A stretch of DNA of 64,000 nucleotides, taken from positions 558,001 to 622,000 of the forward strand of contig NZ_JAUOPH010000001.1 in NCBI RefSeq assembly GCF_030546935.1, written 5' to 3'. Made by a program: the position numbers and the translations under genes. The notes under the pieces were generated by a model, which was given only the letters and a program-made list of their open reading frames with translations, was not told the DNA's origin and did not search any database. Below, one piece after another: positions 8,103 through 16,453 of the stretch; the stretch's first letter is position 1; the number at the start of each line of letters is the position of its first letter. The DNA is from Marinobacter sp. 2_MG-2023. GTDB lineage: Bacteria > Pseudomonadota > Gammaproteobacteria > Pseudomonadales > Oleiphilaceae.

Positions 8103-8990
8103 TTATGCCTCCTTGCCAAACAGGCCATTGGGCCGGATCATCAGCACAACTACCATGACCAGGAAGATCACAGCAGACGACGCAGGCGGGTAGAAGGTTT
8201 TGGTTAGCCCCTCTACTACACCCATGAGAATGCCGGTAATAATAGCCCCACCAATGGAGCCCATACCGCCGATAACCACCACAGCGAACACCACAATCAG
8301 AATGTGCGAGCCCATTACGGGGGTTACCGAGTAGATAGGTGCAGCGAGCACACCCGCAAACGCAGCGAGCATAACGCCAAACCCGTATGTAAGGCTGACC
8401 AGCAAAGGCACATTTATACCAAAGCCCTGCATAAGCTGGGAGTCTTCAGTACCTGCACGCAGGTAGGCACCCAACTTGGTTTTCTCAATCATGAACCAGG
8501 TGCCAAAGCACACAATAAGGGCAGCCACGATCACCCAGGCGCGGTAGTAAGGCATGAACATAAACCCAAGGTTTATACCGCCTTTGAACACATCAGGCAT
8601 CGCATAGCGAAGGCCGGATACACCATAAATATTGGTGAGAATGCCTTGCATGATCAGTGCAACACCGAAAGTCAGAAGCAGGCTGTAAATATGATCCTGC
8701 CCGGCGATGCGACGGAGAAGAAAGTATTCGAGAAGTACCCCGGCTATGCCAACCAGAACAGGCGCCAGGAAAAGAGCCACCCAGTAGTTCACCCCTAGGG
8801 TGTCGAACATGATGACCGTGGCCATGGCGCCGAGCATGTACATGGCACCATGGGCAAAGTTGATAATTTTGAGAAGGCCGAAAATAACAGCCAGCCCGAG
8901 ACTCAATAGTGCGTAAAAAGCACCGTTGATTATCCCGATCAGAAGCTGGCCAGACAGCACCGCCATGGGCACGCCGAAAATCATGGACAT
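8103..8990 (-). CDS. Branched-chain-type ABC transporter permease, LivH-like
   Basis: The 295-residue polytopic protein has the LivH signature GAFYALLSLGLAVIFGLLKIINFAHGA near the N-terminus and GGMGSIGGAIITGILMGVVEG toward the C-terminus. It pairs with the LivM-like permease downstream. GGAG sits eight bases before the ATG. The gene is separated from the upstream binding-protein gene by a 115-base gap that holds a strong stem-loop. Confidence 0.92.
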   Translation of the reverse strand: MSMIFGVPMAVLSGQLLIGIINGAFYALLSLGLAVIFGLLKIINFAHGAMYMLGAMATVIMFDTLGVNYWVALFLAPVLVGIAGVLLEYFLLRRIAGQDHIYSLLLTFGVALIMQGILTNIYGVSGLRYAMPDVFKGGINLGFMFMPYYRAWVIVAALIVCFGTWFMIEKTKLGAYLRAGTEDSQLMQGFGINVPLLVSLTYGFGVMLAAFAGVLAAPIYSVTPVMGSHILIVVFAVVVIGGMGSIGGAIITGILMGVVEGLTKTFYPPASSAVIFLVMVVVLMIRPNGLFGKEA

Positions 8991-9061
8991 GTTGCTAACT
9001 CCAGAAGCAGCACAGACATTGAATCAATTTTTATTTTTGCGTAATGCTTTGAGCCGTGTTT

Positions 9062-9091
9062 TGAGCTCCCCGGCAAGCGCCAGGGAGCTCA
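9062..9091 (-). other. Stem-loop between binding-protein and permease genes
   Basis: TGAGCTCCC and GGGAGCTCA pair perfectly over a 12-base loop. It follows the binding-protein stop by about 15 bases and precedes the permeases. Without a U run it is more likely a 3' stabiliser or partial attenuator than a full terminator. Such structures are known to raise binding-protein levels over permeases in ABC operons. Confidence 0.55.
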
Positions 9092-9105
9092 CACTTACTT
9101 ACGCC

Positions 9106-10320
9106 TTACTTGCTGCTAACCAGCTTGCACTTACTGTCCGAGAGCGGGCGAAATGCCTCATCACCCGGAATGGTGCGGATGATTTCGTACAGATCCCATT
9201 CGCTGCTGGACTCTTCCGGGGTTTTGACCTGCGCCAGGTACATGTCGTGAACCATACGGCCATCTTCACGGATGCGGCCATTCTTGGCGAACATGTCGTT
9301 GATTGGCGTGTCCATCATCTGCTTGCGCACAGTCTGGGAATCATCAGAGCCTGTCGCCGCAATGGCGTTCAGGTAATGAGTCGCACTGGAGTAGATGCCA
9401 GCGTGAACCATAGTCGGTCTTACGCCGGTTTCATCCCAAAAACGATCGGACCAGGCCCGGGCATCTTCATCCTTATCCCAGTACCAGCCGGTGGTCAGCT
9501 GAATACCCTGAGCGGTTTCAGCACCCAGCGCGTGAACGTCCGTCAGGAACAGCAATAGAGCTGCCAGGGTCTGGCCAGACTGGGTCAAACCAAATTCTGC
9601 GGCTGTGGTGATGGCGTTGGTGGTATCCGCTCCGGCATTTGCCAGGGCGACAACATCAGCACCAGAGGCCTGCGCCTGCAGGATGAATGATGAGAAATCC
9701 GGAGTCGGGAACGGGTGGCGAATGCTGCCGATTATTTCCCCGCCATTGGATTCAACCATACGGGTAACGTCTGCTTCCAGGGAGTGCCCGAATGCGTAGT
9801 CGGCTGTCAGGATATACCAGCTTTTGCCGCCTTCCTTAACGATCGCGGTAGGCGTACCGACTGACAATGGATAGGTATCATAAGCGTAATGGATATGATT
9901 CGGGGTGCAGTGTTCGTTGGTAATACTGGATGCGGCAGAGCCGTTAACCAGACCAAGCTTGTTGTTCTCTTCAATAACTTTGGTCGCAGCGATGGTTACA
10001 GAAGATGCAACGAGGCCCGCCACCATATCGACGTTATCGTTCTCCACCCAACGACGCACTGTACTGGAGGCTACGTCCGGGCTGTTACGATCGTCCGCGG
10101 TAACAATTTCAATCTTGGCACCTTTGACTGTACCACCAAAATCGGCGACGGCCATTTCCAGTGCCTTCAGGCCGTTCGGACCGGCCAGGTCACGATAGGT
10201 ACCGGACATATCGGCCAAGTAGCCAATTTTCACTGTATTGTTGGTGATTTCCGCCTGGGCACCACCTACCATCAGGGCTGATGCGACAGCTGAAGCCAGA
10301 AGCTTTTTCATAATTGTCAT
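9106..10320 (-). CDS. ABC transporter periplasmic binding protein (Peripla_BP_6 type)
   Basis: A 404-residue protein with signal peptide MKKLLASAVASALMVGGAQA and then a leucine/amide-type periplasmic binding fold (VKIGYLADMSGTYRDLAGP). This class binds branched amino acids, amides, urea, aromatic acids or carboxylates. The closest-looking relatives serve aromatic or carboxylate uptake, which fits the adjacent acyl-CoA synthetase. The ATG at 10320 has GGAG nine bases upstream. It is the third gene of the five-gene transporter unit. Confidence 0.9.
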   Translation of the reverse strand: MTIMKKLLASAVASALMVGGAQAEITNNTVKIGYLADMSGTYRDLAGPNGLKALEMAVADFGGTVKGAKIEIVTADDRNSPDVASSTVRRWVENDNVDMVAGLVASSVTIAATKVIEENNKLGLVNGSAASSITNEHCTPNHIHYAYDTYPLSVGTPTAIVKEGGKSWYILTADYAFGHSLEADVTRMVESNGGEIIGSIRHPFPTPDFSSFILQAQASGADVVALANAGADTTNAITTAAEFGLTQSGQTLAALLLFLTDVHALGAETAQGIQLTTGWYWDKDEDARAWSDRFWDETGVRPTMVHAGIYSSATHYLNAIAATGSDDSQTVRKQMMDTPINDMFAKNGRIREDGRMVHDMYLAQVKTPEESSSEWDLYEIIRTIPGDEAFRPLSDSKCKLVSSK

Positions 10321-10398
10321 TATTATTTCTCCGCTACTGTTTTGCGTTGGTTCGGTTTTTGTTGCTCTTGTTTTACTTTCACGTACACCTATCCGAGT

Positions 10399-11121
10399 TC
10401 AGACACCCAAATAGCCATCCAGCACCGACTGTTTTGCTTCTAACTCGCCGGCACTGACTTCCTCTACAATCCGGCCATGCTCAACCACGTAATGACGGTC
10501 GGCCAATGGCGCTGCAAAGTGGAAGTTTTGCTCTACCAGAATGATGGTAAGACCCTTGTTTTTCAGGTCTACCAAGACCTCGCCCAGTTTCTCTACAATA
10601 ACCGGAGCCAGACCTTCGGTGATTTCGTCCAGTAAAAGCATGTTGGCGCCCGTACGCAGGATGCGCGCAAGAGCCAACATCTGTTGTTCCCCACCTGATA
10701 ATTTGGTGCCCTGGCTGAAGCGGCGCTCATAGAGATTGGGGAACATTGTGTAAATTTCTTCCAGGCTCATGCCACCACTGCGCACAACCGGCGGCAAGGT
10801 AAGGTTTTCATGCACGCTGAGGGAGGCGAAAATTCCCCGGTGCTCGGGGCAATACCCGACGCCCAACCTGGCAATATTGTGGGGGGCACAGGACATGGTC
10901 TCCTCGCCGTTTATCATGATTGAGCCAGTGCGTCGGCCCACCATATTCATGATCGCTTTGAGAGTGGTGCTTCTGCCCGCACCATTGCGGCCGAGCAGCG
11001 TAACCAGTTCGCCCCGTTTAACGACCAAATCAATACCATGCAAAATGTGGGATTCACCATAAAATGCGTGAAGCCCCGAGATGCGCAGCTGATCGTACTC
11101 CCTCGTCGCGTCCTGGCTCAT
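10399..11121 (-). CDS. ABC transporter ATPase, LivF-like, with Arg in the Walker A
   Basis: The 240-residue ATPase has LSGGEQQ (141-147), Walker B MLLLDE (161-166) and the LivF-type C-terminus. Its P loop reads GRNGAGRST (44-52), so Arg50 replaces the usual lysine that contacts ATP phosphates. The codon is AGA in this strand. Similar GRNGAGRSTT loops occur in some LivF-type proteins as far as I recall, so this may be a subfamily trait rather than a defect. It overlaps the LivG-like gene by four bases (ATGA). Confidence 0.9.
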   Translation of the reverse strand: MSQDATREYDQLRISGLHAFYGESHILHGIDLVVKRGELVTLLGRNGAGRSTTLKAIMNMVGRRTGSIMINGEETMSCAPHNIARLGVGYCPEHRGIFASLSVHENLTLPPVVRSGGMSLEEIYTMFPNLYERRFSQGTKLSGGEQQMLALARILRTGANMLLLDEITEGLAPVIVEKLGEVLVDLKNKGLTIILVEQNFHFAAPLADRHYVVEHGRIVEEVSAGELEAKQSVLDGYLGV

Positions 11122-11912
11122 TGGGTGGCCTCCTCTGCTGCTACCGCTCCCCGTTCACCACTGGCGCCGGTTCCCATGTAGACCTCACGAACCCTGGGAT
11201 CAGCAGAAACTGCCTCATAATCACCCTCGGTAAGCACGGAGCCTTGAGCCAGTACGGTTATCCGATCGCACAGCTTGGAAACAACACTCAGGTTGTGCTC
11301 GACCATCAGAACCGTTCGCCCCTTAGCCGCCTTACGAACCAGCTCCACAACTCGGTCAACGTCTTCCGTCCCCATGCCTTGGGTCGGCTCATCGAGTAGC
11401 AGTATTTCCGGCTCCATGGCCAGAGTAGTTGCCAGCTCGAGGGCACGTTTTCGGCCATAGGCCAGTTCAACCGTCATGGTGTTTGCAAATTCAGTGAGGC
11501 CAACGGACTCCAGAAGCTCCATGGCATGCTCGTTAAGTCGATTCAGCGAAGCACCTGACTTCCAGAAGCTGAAAGAGCTTCCTTCGAAGCTTTGCAGCGC
11601 AACACGGATATTTTCCAGGGCTGTCATATGGGGAAAAACAGCAGAGATCTGGAACGAGCGAACCATACCTTTGCGGGCAATGGCAGCAGACTTCATGGGC
11701 GTAATATCTTCGCCTTTAAAGAGAATCTGTCCACGTGTCGGGATCAGGAACTTGGTGAGCAGGTTGAACACGGTCGTCTTACCAGCACCATTGGGGCCGA
11801 TAAGAGCATGTATGTGGCCTTTCTGAATCTTCAGATTCACGTCGTCGACCGCAACAAAACCCTTGAACTCTTTAACAAGGTTTCGGGTCTCCAGTACGAA
11901 CTGGTCACTCAT
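11118..11912 (-). CDS. ABC transporter ATPase, LivG-like
   Basis: The 264-residue ATPase has a canonical Walker A GPNGAGKTT (39-47), a LivG-style signature LAYGRKRALELA and Walker B ILLLDEPTQGM. With the LivF-like protein it would energise the importer. It is the first gene of the transporter unit. A large palindrome overlapping its probable promoter lies 49-82 bases upstream. The order is ATPase, ATPase, binding protein, permease, permease. Confidence 0.92.
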   Translation of the reverse strand: MSDQFVLETRNLVKEFKGFVAVDDVNLKIQKGHIHALIGPNGAGKTTVFNLLTKFLIPTRGQILFKGEDITPMKSAAIARKGMVRSFQISAVFPHMTALENIRVALQSFEGSSFSFWKSGASLNRLNEHAMELLESVGLTEFANTMTVELAYGRKRALELATTLAMEPEILLLDEPTQGMGTEDVDRVVELVRKAAKGRTVLMVEHNLSVVSKLCDRITVLAQGSVLTEGDYEAVSADPRVREVYMGTGASGERGAVAAEEATQ

Positions 11913-11960
11913 GAGCCAATCTACCTTTTGTTATTGTTGTACATTTGTACTTGTCTACAG

Positions 11961-11994
11961 ATTAGATTGACGTTTACGTAGACGTCAATCTAAT
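11961..11994 (-). promoter_or_regulatory. MerR/LiuR-like palindromic operator upstream of the transporter
   Basis: Arms ATTAGATTGACGT and ACGTCAATCTAAT are perfectly inverted around eight bases. Read leftward, the core is TCTACGTAAACGTCAA, close to the pattern TTTACGT-AA-ACGTAAA. The same pattern lies at 14122-14137, before the acyl-CoA synthetase. On the minus strand TTGACG could act as a -35 box with a long spacer, as in MerR-controlled promoters. Assignment to LiuR-type regulators is by resemblance; no such regulator gene is in the window. It overlaps the thioesterase stop codon. Confidence 0.6.
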
Positions 11995-12415
11995 TCTCAT
12001 GTTTTTTTGGCGGTATGGAGTAAGTCATCGTTGAGTGGGCAACCGGCTCTTCCCCGCCTTCCGAGTAAACAAAAACCTCACCCACTCCCATGGTGCGCCC
12101 CACCTTAAGCATGGTTGCCCTGGCCCAGATCGGGGTATGGGCGGCGGGCTTGCGCAAAAAGTTGATATTGAGATTGGTGGTCACTGCCAGAGGCACCAGG
12201 CCAATCCTGCTCAGTAGCGCTGCATAGAGGGTTACATCCGCCAGCCCCATCATCACCGGGCCGGACACCGTCCCGCCCGGCCTGAGGTGCCCGTCGTCGA
12301 CATCCAGGCTCATCTCGGCCCAGCCGTCGCCAAGCTTCCTCAGGGTGCCGTAAGCGGCTCCCTGGGGAAACTGCTCCTGAAGAAACCGGTCCAGCTCTTC
12401 AAAAGTGATTTTCAT
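11990..12415 (-). CDS. PaaI-family hotdog thioesterase
   Basis: The 141-residue protein has the hotdog core with GGTVSGPVMMGLADVTLYAAL and VTTNLNINFLRKP, typical of PaaI / 4HBT thioesterases that hydrolyse acyl-CoA. It overlaps the acyl-CoA synthetase gene by four bases (ATGA), so the two are translationally coupled. It may release CoA from stalled or over-accumulated thioesters made by that synthetase. Substrate is unknown. Confidence 0.88.
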   Translation of the reverse strand: MKITFEELDRFLQEQFPQGAAYGTLRKLGDGWAEMSLDVDDGHLRPGGTVSGPVMMGLADVTLYAALLSRIGLVPLAVTTNLNINFLRKPAAHTPIWARATMLKVGRTMGVGEVFVYSEGGEEPVAHSTMTYSIPPKKHEN

Positions 12416-14061
12416 GAACCCGGCTCTTCCTGAGCACGGTTGCGCAACACGAAACGCTGAATCTTGCCGCTGGGCGTCTTTGGAAGCTCGTCCACGAATT
12501 CAATTTCCCGAGGGAAGGCATGCGTCGAAAGCCTGCGGCGGACCAGCTCCTGTAGCTCATCCCGCAGAGCCTGATCATCAGCCGGCTGCTGATCGCCTTT
12601 GATCACCACGTAGGCCTTGATGATCGAGCCACGCTTTTCATCAGGCTTGGCAACGACCCCGGATTCAGCAACCGCTGCGTGCTCCAGCAGAGTGCTTTCC
12701 ACATCGGCAGGACCCACCCTGTAACCGGCCGTGGTAATAATATCGTCGTCGCGACCACTGAAGGAGAAACTGCCATCACCGTGGCAGATCGCCATATCGC
12801 CGGTGAGGTAGTAGCCTTTTACGAACGGGTCTTTTTCACCCCAGGTGTAGCCATCGAAGTGAAACAAGGGAGATGCCTTTACATCCACCGCAATCTGCCC
12901 AACCTCACCTTCACCCACTTCTTCGTTTTTCTCATTCAAGGCAACGACTCTGTGACCTGGCGATGAATAGCCCATTGCACCCTGGCGCATGGGGTGGGCA
13001 AGCTCATGGAAGTTACAGCAGGTCATACCGGTTTCTGTCTGTCCATAGTGATCCATGACCGGGCAGAAATGACGGTTTTTGATCCAGCTGACCACTTCCG
13101 GGTTCAGCGGTTCACCCGCACTACTGGCAACACGAAGCCCGAGGTTCTCGCCCTCAGGGAGAACGTGATCATTGGCCTTAAGCAGGCGATAGGCCGTAGG
13201 TGCCGCTGCAAGATTGGTGATCTTGTATTTGCGGATCATGTCGTAGGTGGACTCGGGCGTGAACGCTCCCGGATTGAAGTGGGTAGCGTGCCCCATCAGA
13301 AGCGGCCCGACTACTGCGTAATACAAACCGTAGGCCCAACCCGGATCTGCGACGTTCCAGAAGGTATCGTCATCACGCAGGCCAACGGCGTACTTCATGT
13401 ATACATAGAAGGCCATCAGAGCTCGGGCTGGCACGGCCACGCCTTTCGACTTGCCGACGGTGCCCGAGGTAAACATTTGCAGGAATGGATCTGTGCCCTT
13501 GACCATAACCGGCTCAAAATCAGCGCTCTGCTCGGCAAGAGTGCCGTGGAAGTCCGGAACCTCAGCACCCACTTCCCCGGCATCAACACAGAGAACTGGC
13601 GGACAATCCTTTACATCGTCGAGTTTCGGGTAGTTTGTCGGATCTGTCACGACCAGCTTTGTGCCAGCGCGCTCTAACCGATACTCGATAGCGCCGGACC
13701 CGAAGGCTGTAAACAGCGGCTGGTAAACGCCGCCTACACGCAAGGTGCCGGCAATAACAATAAGCAGCTCTGGCCCCCGGGGCAGCAGGCCGGCAACCCG
13801 GTCGCCTTTGCCAATGCCCTGGGAAGCCAGATAGTTCGCAAACCGGGCAGACTGCTCTTTCAGCTCAGCAAAGGTGAGCACACCATCGCCACCGCCATCT
13901 TTTTCGTAGAAGAGCGCCACTTTCCCGGGGTCAGTCGCCCACTTGTCGCAAATTTCATGACAAACGTTCAACCCGTTCTCCAGACTTCCGTCCAGAATGT
14001 CCGCCTCAAGTGCGGCGGCATCGAAGTTTTTATAAACGTCAGCGTATTCCGGAAGACTCAT
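12412..14061 (-). CDS. Acyl-CoA synthetase (AMP-forming)
   Basis: A 549-residue member of the ANL superfamily. The P-loop-like motif TSGTVGKSKG, the A5 region YGQTETGMTC, A7 YLTGDMA, A8 GRDDDIITTAGYRVGP and the catalytic-lysine motif PKTPSGKIQRF are all present. This pattern resembles medium-chain or short-chain acyl-CoA ligases. The start is the ATG with AGGAG six bases upstream, rather than the TTG two codons earlier. Together with the adjacent importer it would trap an imported carboxylic acid as its CoA ester. Confidence 0.9.
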   Translation of the reverse strand: MSLPEYADVYKNFDAAALEADILDGSLENGLNVCHEICDKWATDPGKVALFYEKDGGGDGVLTFAELKEQSARFANYLASQGIGKGDRVAGLLPRGPELLIVIAGTLRVGGVYQPLFTAFGSGAIEYRLERAGTKLVVTDPTNYPKLDDVKDCPPVLCVDAGEVGAEVPDFHGTLAEQSADFEPVMVKGTDPFLQMFTSGTVGKSKGVAVPARALMAFYVYMKYAVGLRDDDTFWNVADPGWAYGLYYAVVGPLLMGHATHFNPGAFTPESTYDMIRKYKITNLAAAPTAYRLLKANDHVLPEGENLGLRVASSAGEPLNPEVVSWIKNRHFCPVMDHYGQTETGMTCCNFHELAHPMRQGAMGYSSPGHRVVALNEKNEEVGEGEVGQIAVDVKASPLFHFDGYTWGEKDPFVKGYYLTGDMAICHGDGSFSFSGRDDDIITTAGYRVGPADVESTLLEHAAVAESGVVAKPDEKRGSIIKAYVVIKGDQQPADDQALRDELQELVRRRLSTHAFPREIEFVDELPKTPSGKIQRFVLRNRAQEEPGS

Positions 14062-14120
14062 GATCAACTCCTGCTATTTTTATCATTGAATGCATGGATG
14101 AAGATTTATCATAGCCTTCA

Positions 14121-14138
14121 CTTTACGTAAAGGTAAAC
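14121..14138 (-). promoter_or_regulatory. Second MerR/LiuR-like operator, upstream of the acyl-CoA synthetase
   Basis: The 16-mer TTTACGTAAAGGTAAA (14122-14137) differs by one base from the palindromic pattern seen at the transporter promoter, and it contains the perfect palindrome CTTTACGTAAAG. It is about 60 bases upstream of the synthetase ATG. The repeat of the motif in the two promoters suggests common control by one regulator. Confidence 0.55.
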
Positions 14139-14154
14139 TTTAGGCGAACGAGTG

Positions 14155-15198
14155 TCAGGATGATGATCTATTGGTGAGAATATGATGAAGACCATCACAG
14201 TCTACGAGCGAGTCGTCGCAGTTCACCACAATATCCGACCGCGCAATAACATAGCTCTTTCCGGTTATATTGTTTTTCACGACCTGATAACGGCCTTCCT
14301 GCTCGATTGCCGAGAACTCACCAATAAAGCCGGTCTCCCTGAGCGACACCGTCTCCAACTTGTCTCCCGGCTTTATAAGCCCTTCATAATTCATGAGCGC
14401 CAGCCTCGCAGAAGTACCCGTACCGGTCGTGCTCCGACAAATCACGCCCGGGTGCACGTAGGTCGCTGAACGGGACCGGTAGTAGCCATCAGCCACCTGT
14501 TCAACCGGCCCCATGAAGTGCAGGAATGGCAGAGGGCCGACATCCCCAAGGGTATAATGGGAAAAGCCCCGCTCAGCCTGAATCGCCTCAACAATGGCGT
14601 GGGCAGCTCTTGCGAGATCGCGTTCCTCGTCCAGGGTGAGATCAAATCCAAGCGGTTGTGCATCCACCAGTGCGTAAAACCCACCACTGTAGGCCACGCT
14701 GTATGTAACCGTGCCTAGTGAAGGGACATTGATTGTCGCTCGATGGGTCTCTATATAGCTTGGAAGACCTTCGCAGGTGATCGCCTCAACCACTCCGTTT
14801 TCAACCAGGGCGTCGATGTGGACCAGGCCTGCCGGAGATTCAAGGATGAAGCTTTGTCTCCCCTCCTTTTTAGGCACAATGCCAGTTTCAAGCACTGCCG
14901 TCGCAGTACATATGGTGTTAGAGCCGGAATAGATCGGGTACCCCATCACTTCCATAATGATGTACCCCGCCGCCGCACGGGGGTCGGATGGCGGAACCAG
15001 CAAGTCCACAGACATCTCGGGAATGCCGTAGGGCTCTTCAAGCAACAGCTTTCTCAAACCGTCTGCATCGTCACGCAGATACTCCATTTGCGCCCGCACC
15101 GTGTCGCCAGGCAAGGGGTCAATGCCTCCGGTCACTATGCGACTGACATCCCCTCCAGCGTGGGTATCGATAAGTTGAATTGTCAGTTCTTGAGTCAT
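14155..15198 (-). CDS. Proline racemase family protein with Ser/Thr at the catalytic positions
   Basis: The 347-residue protein belongs to the proline racemase / hydroxyproline epimerase / trans-3-hydroxyproline dehydratase superfamily (DTHAGGDVSRIV start, GTGTSARLAL near the end). The catalytic loop that is usually MCGHGT reads YSGSNT, placing Ser91 at the first Cys position. The second, usually RSPCGTG, reads RSTTGTG, placing Thr258 there. Epimerases use Cys/Cys (or Ser/Cys), dehydratases Cys/Thr, so the reaction here is uncertain. The ATG has GGAG eight bases upstream and overlaps the stop of the MDR gene. Confidence 0.85.
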   Translation of the reverse strand: MTQELTIQLIDTHAGGDVSRIVTGGIDPLPGDTVRAQMEYLRDDADGLRKLLLEEPYGIPEMSVDLLVPPSDPRAAAGYIIMEVMGYPIYSGSNTICTATAVLETGIVPKKEGRQSFILESPAGLVHIDALVENGVVEAITCEGLPSYIETHRATINVPSLGTVTYSVAYSGGFYALVDAQPLGFDLTLDEERDLARAAHAIVEAIQAERGFSHYTLGDVGPLPFLHFMGPVEQVADGYYRSRSATYVHPGVICRSTTGTGTSARLALMNYEGLIKPGDKLETVSLRETGFIGEFSAIEQEGRYQVVKNNITGKSYVIARSDIVVNCDDSLVDCDGLHHILTNRSSS

Positions 15199-16340
15199 GA
15201 GTTGCTCTCCAGAGACCAGGGTTTTCCGTGCTCTTCCCACTGAGAATCGGGAACAATCACAATCTTGCCCAGATAATTGCTACCACGATTCATGAAATAG
15301 CGCTCCGCCTGATGCAGCTCCGAAAGCCGGAAAGCACCGTGAAGCACCGGCCTGAGTTGTCCGCCGCGAATCCAGGCCACCAGTTGCTCTGCTTCCTCCC
15401 GGGTGCCATGGGATACGCCAAAGATCTGCACCTGATACAGGTAAATCCGTGTCCAGAGGATTTCACTGATGTTTCCACCACTGGCGCCGGCAATGCTCAG
15501 GCGTGGATATGTTTCACGGGCATTCATGTCAAAGATCATGGTATCGATGAATCGGTCGGTCATATCACCGCCGACCAGATCCATTACAGCGTCAAAGGGC
15601 TTGCCGCCAGTTTCCGCTTTTACGCGCTCAACAAAGCTGTCCATATCTGAACGATCGAGCACTGCCTCAGCTCCCAACTCCCGGAGAGCCGCCGCTTTGT
15701 CCGCTTTACTCAGGGCGTAAGGTATGGCCCCCATAACCCGGCAGAGCTGGATCAGAGCTGTGCCTACACCGCCACTTGCGCCGGTAACGAGGACACGCTC
15801 TCCAGCTGTGACGTTGGCAGATGTAAGCATGTGCATGGCCGTTTGATAGGAACACATTCCCATTGCTGCCAGCTCGGAATCCGCCAGATCCTCATTTAGC
15901 ACGGCATGAAACTGGTCGGATGGAACGGCGATGTATTCCGCGTATCCACCGTCCGCGCCATGGCCGTAATAATCAGGGGTCAGGTTTATGTCCCGCCGGT
16001 CAGTGGCATAAATGTTGAAGTCCAGCAGACCCCGCTCACCAACTCGGTTGCTATCAACATCGGAGCCCACAGCAACAATGCGTCCGGCTATATCAGCGCC
16101 CTGAATGCGAGGAAAAGTCAGAGTGGGTTTACCTCCCATCTGAAATGAAGTGGTTTCACCCTTTTTGGTGGGGTACAGGCCTTCTCTGGCCTTACGGTCT
16201 GTATTGTTTTTGGCAGTAGCGGTTACCTGAACCAGAACCTCACCCGCCGCCGGGGATGGCGTGGGCATATCTTTATATTCAAGTTTATCAATATCACCAT
16301 GGCCGGTTAGAACCATGGCTTTCATCGACTTGGGGATCAT
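15195..16340 (-). CDS. Zinc-independent MDR-type alcohol dehydrogenase/quinone oxidoreductase
   Basis: The 381-residue protein has the GroES-like N-terminal domain (MKAMVLTGHGDIDKLEY) and a Rossmann domain with VLVTGASGGVGTALIQLCRVMGA for NAD(P)H binding. The typical structural-zinc cysteines are not seen, so it is closer to quinone reductases and zeta-crystallin-like enzymes. It overlaps the proline-racemase-family gene by four bases, so they are co-expressed. An in-frame ATG five codons downstream (16325) matches the usual family start and may be the real one. Confidence 0.85.
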   Translation of the reverse strand: MIPKSMKAMVLTGHGDIDKLEYKDMPTPSPAAGEVLVQVTATAKNNTDRKAREGLYPTKKGETTSFQMGGKPTLTFPRIQGADIAGRIVAVGSDVDSNRVGERGLLDFNIYATDRRDINLTPDYYGHGADGGYAEYIAVPSDQFHAVLNEDLADSELAAMGMCSYQTAMHMLTSANVTAGERVLVTGASGGVGTALIQLCRVMGAIPYALSKADKAAALRELGAEAVLDRSDMDSFVERVKAETGGKPFDAVMDLVGGDMTDRFIDTMIFDMNARETYPRLSIAGASGGNISEILWTRIYLYQVQIFGVSHGTREEAEQLVAWIRGGQLRPVLHGAFRLSELHQAERYFMNRGSNYLGKIVIVPDSQWEEHGKPWSLESNS

Positions 16341-16453
16341 GAGGAGACAACCCTCCCTATCTGCGAAATGTAAGGCATCCCGTCAGGATAGGTGACATCT
16401 TCCCCTGTGTCAGGGGGGGGCAGGTATTTGTTCCCTATTGAAAACCGACTATT

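Noticed and set aside
7225..8193. Long plus-strand frame opposite the permeases
   Set aside because: A shadow of the LivM/LivH genes: low-complexity His/Gln-rich translation without any family motif.
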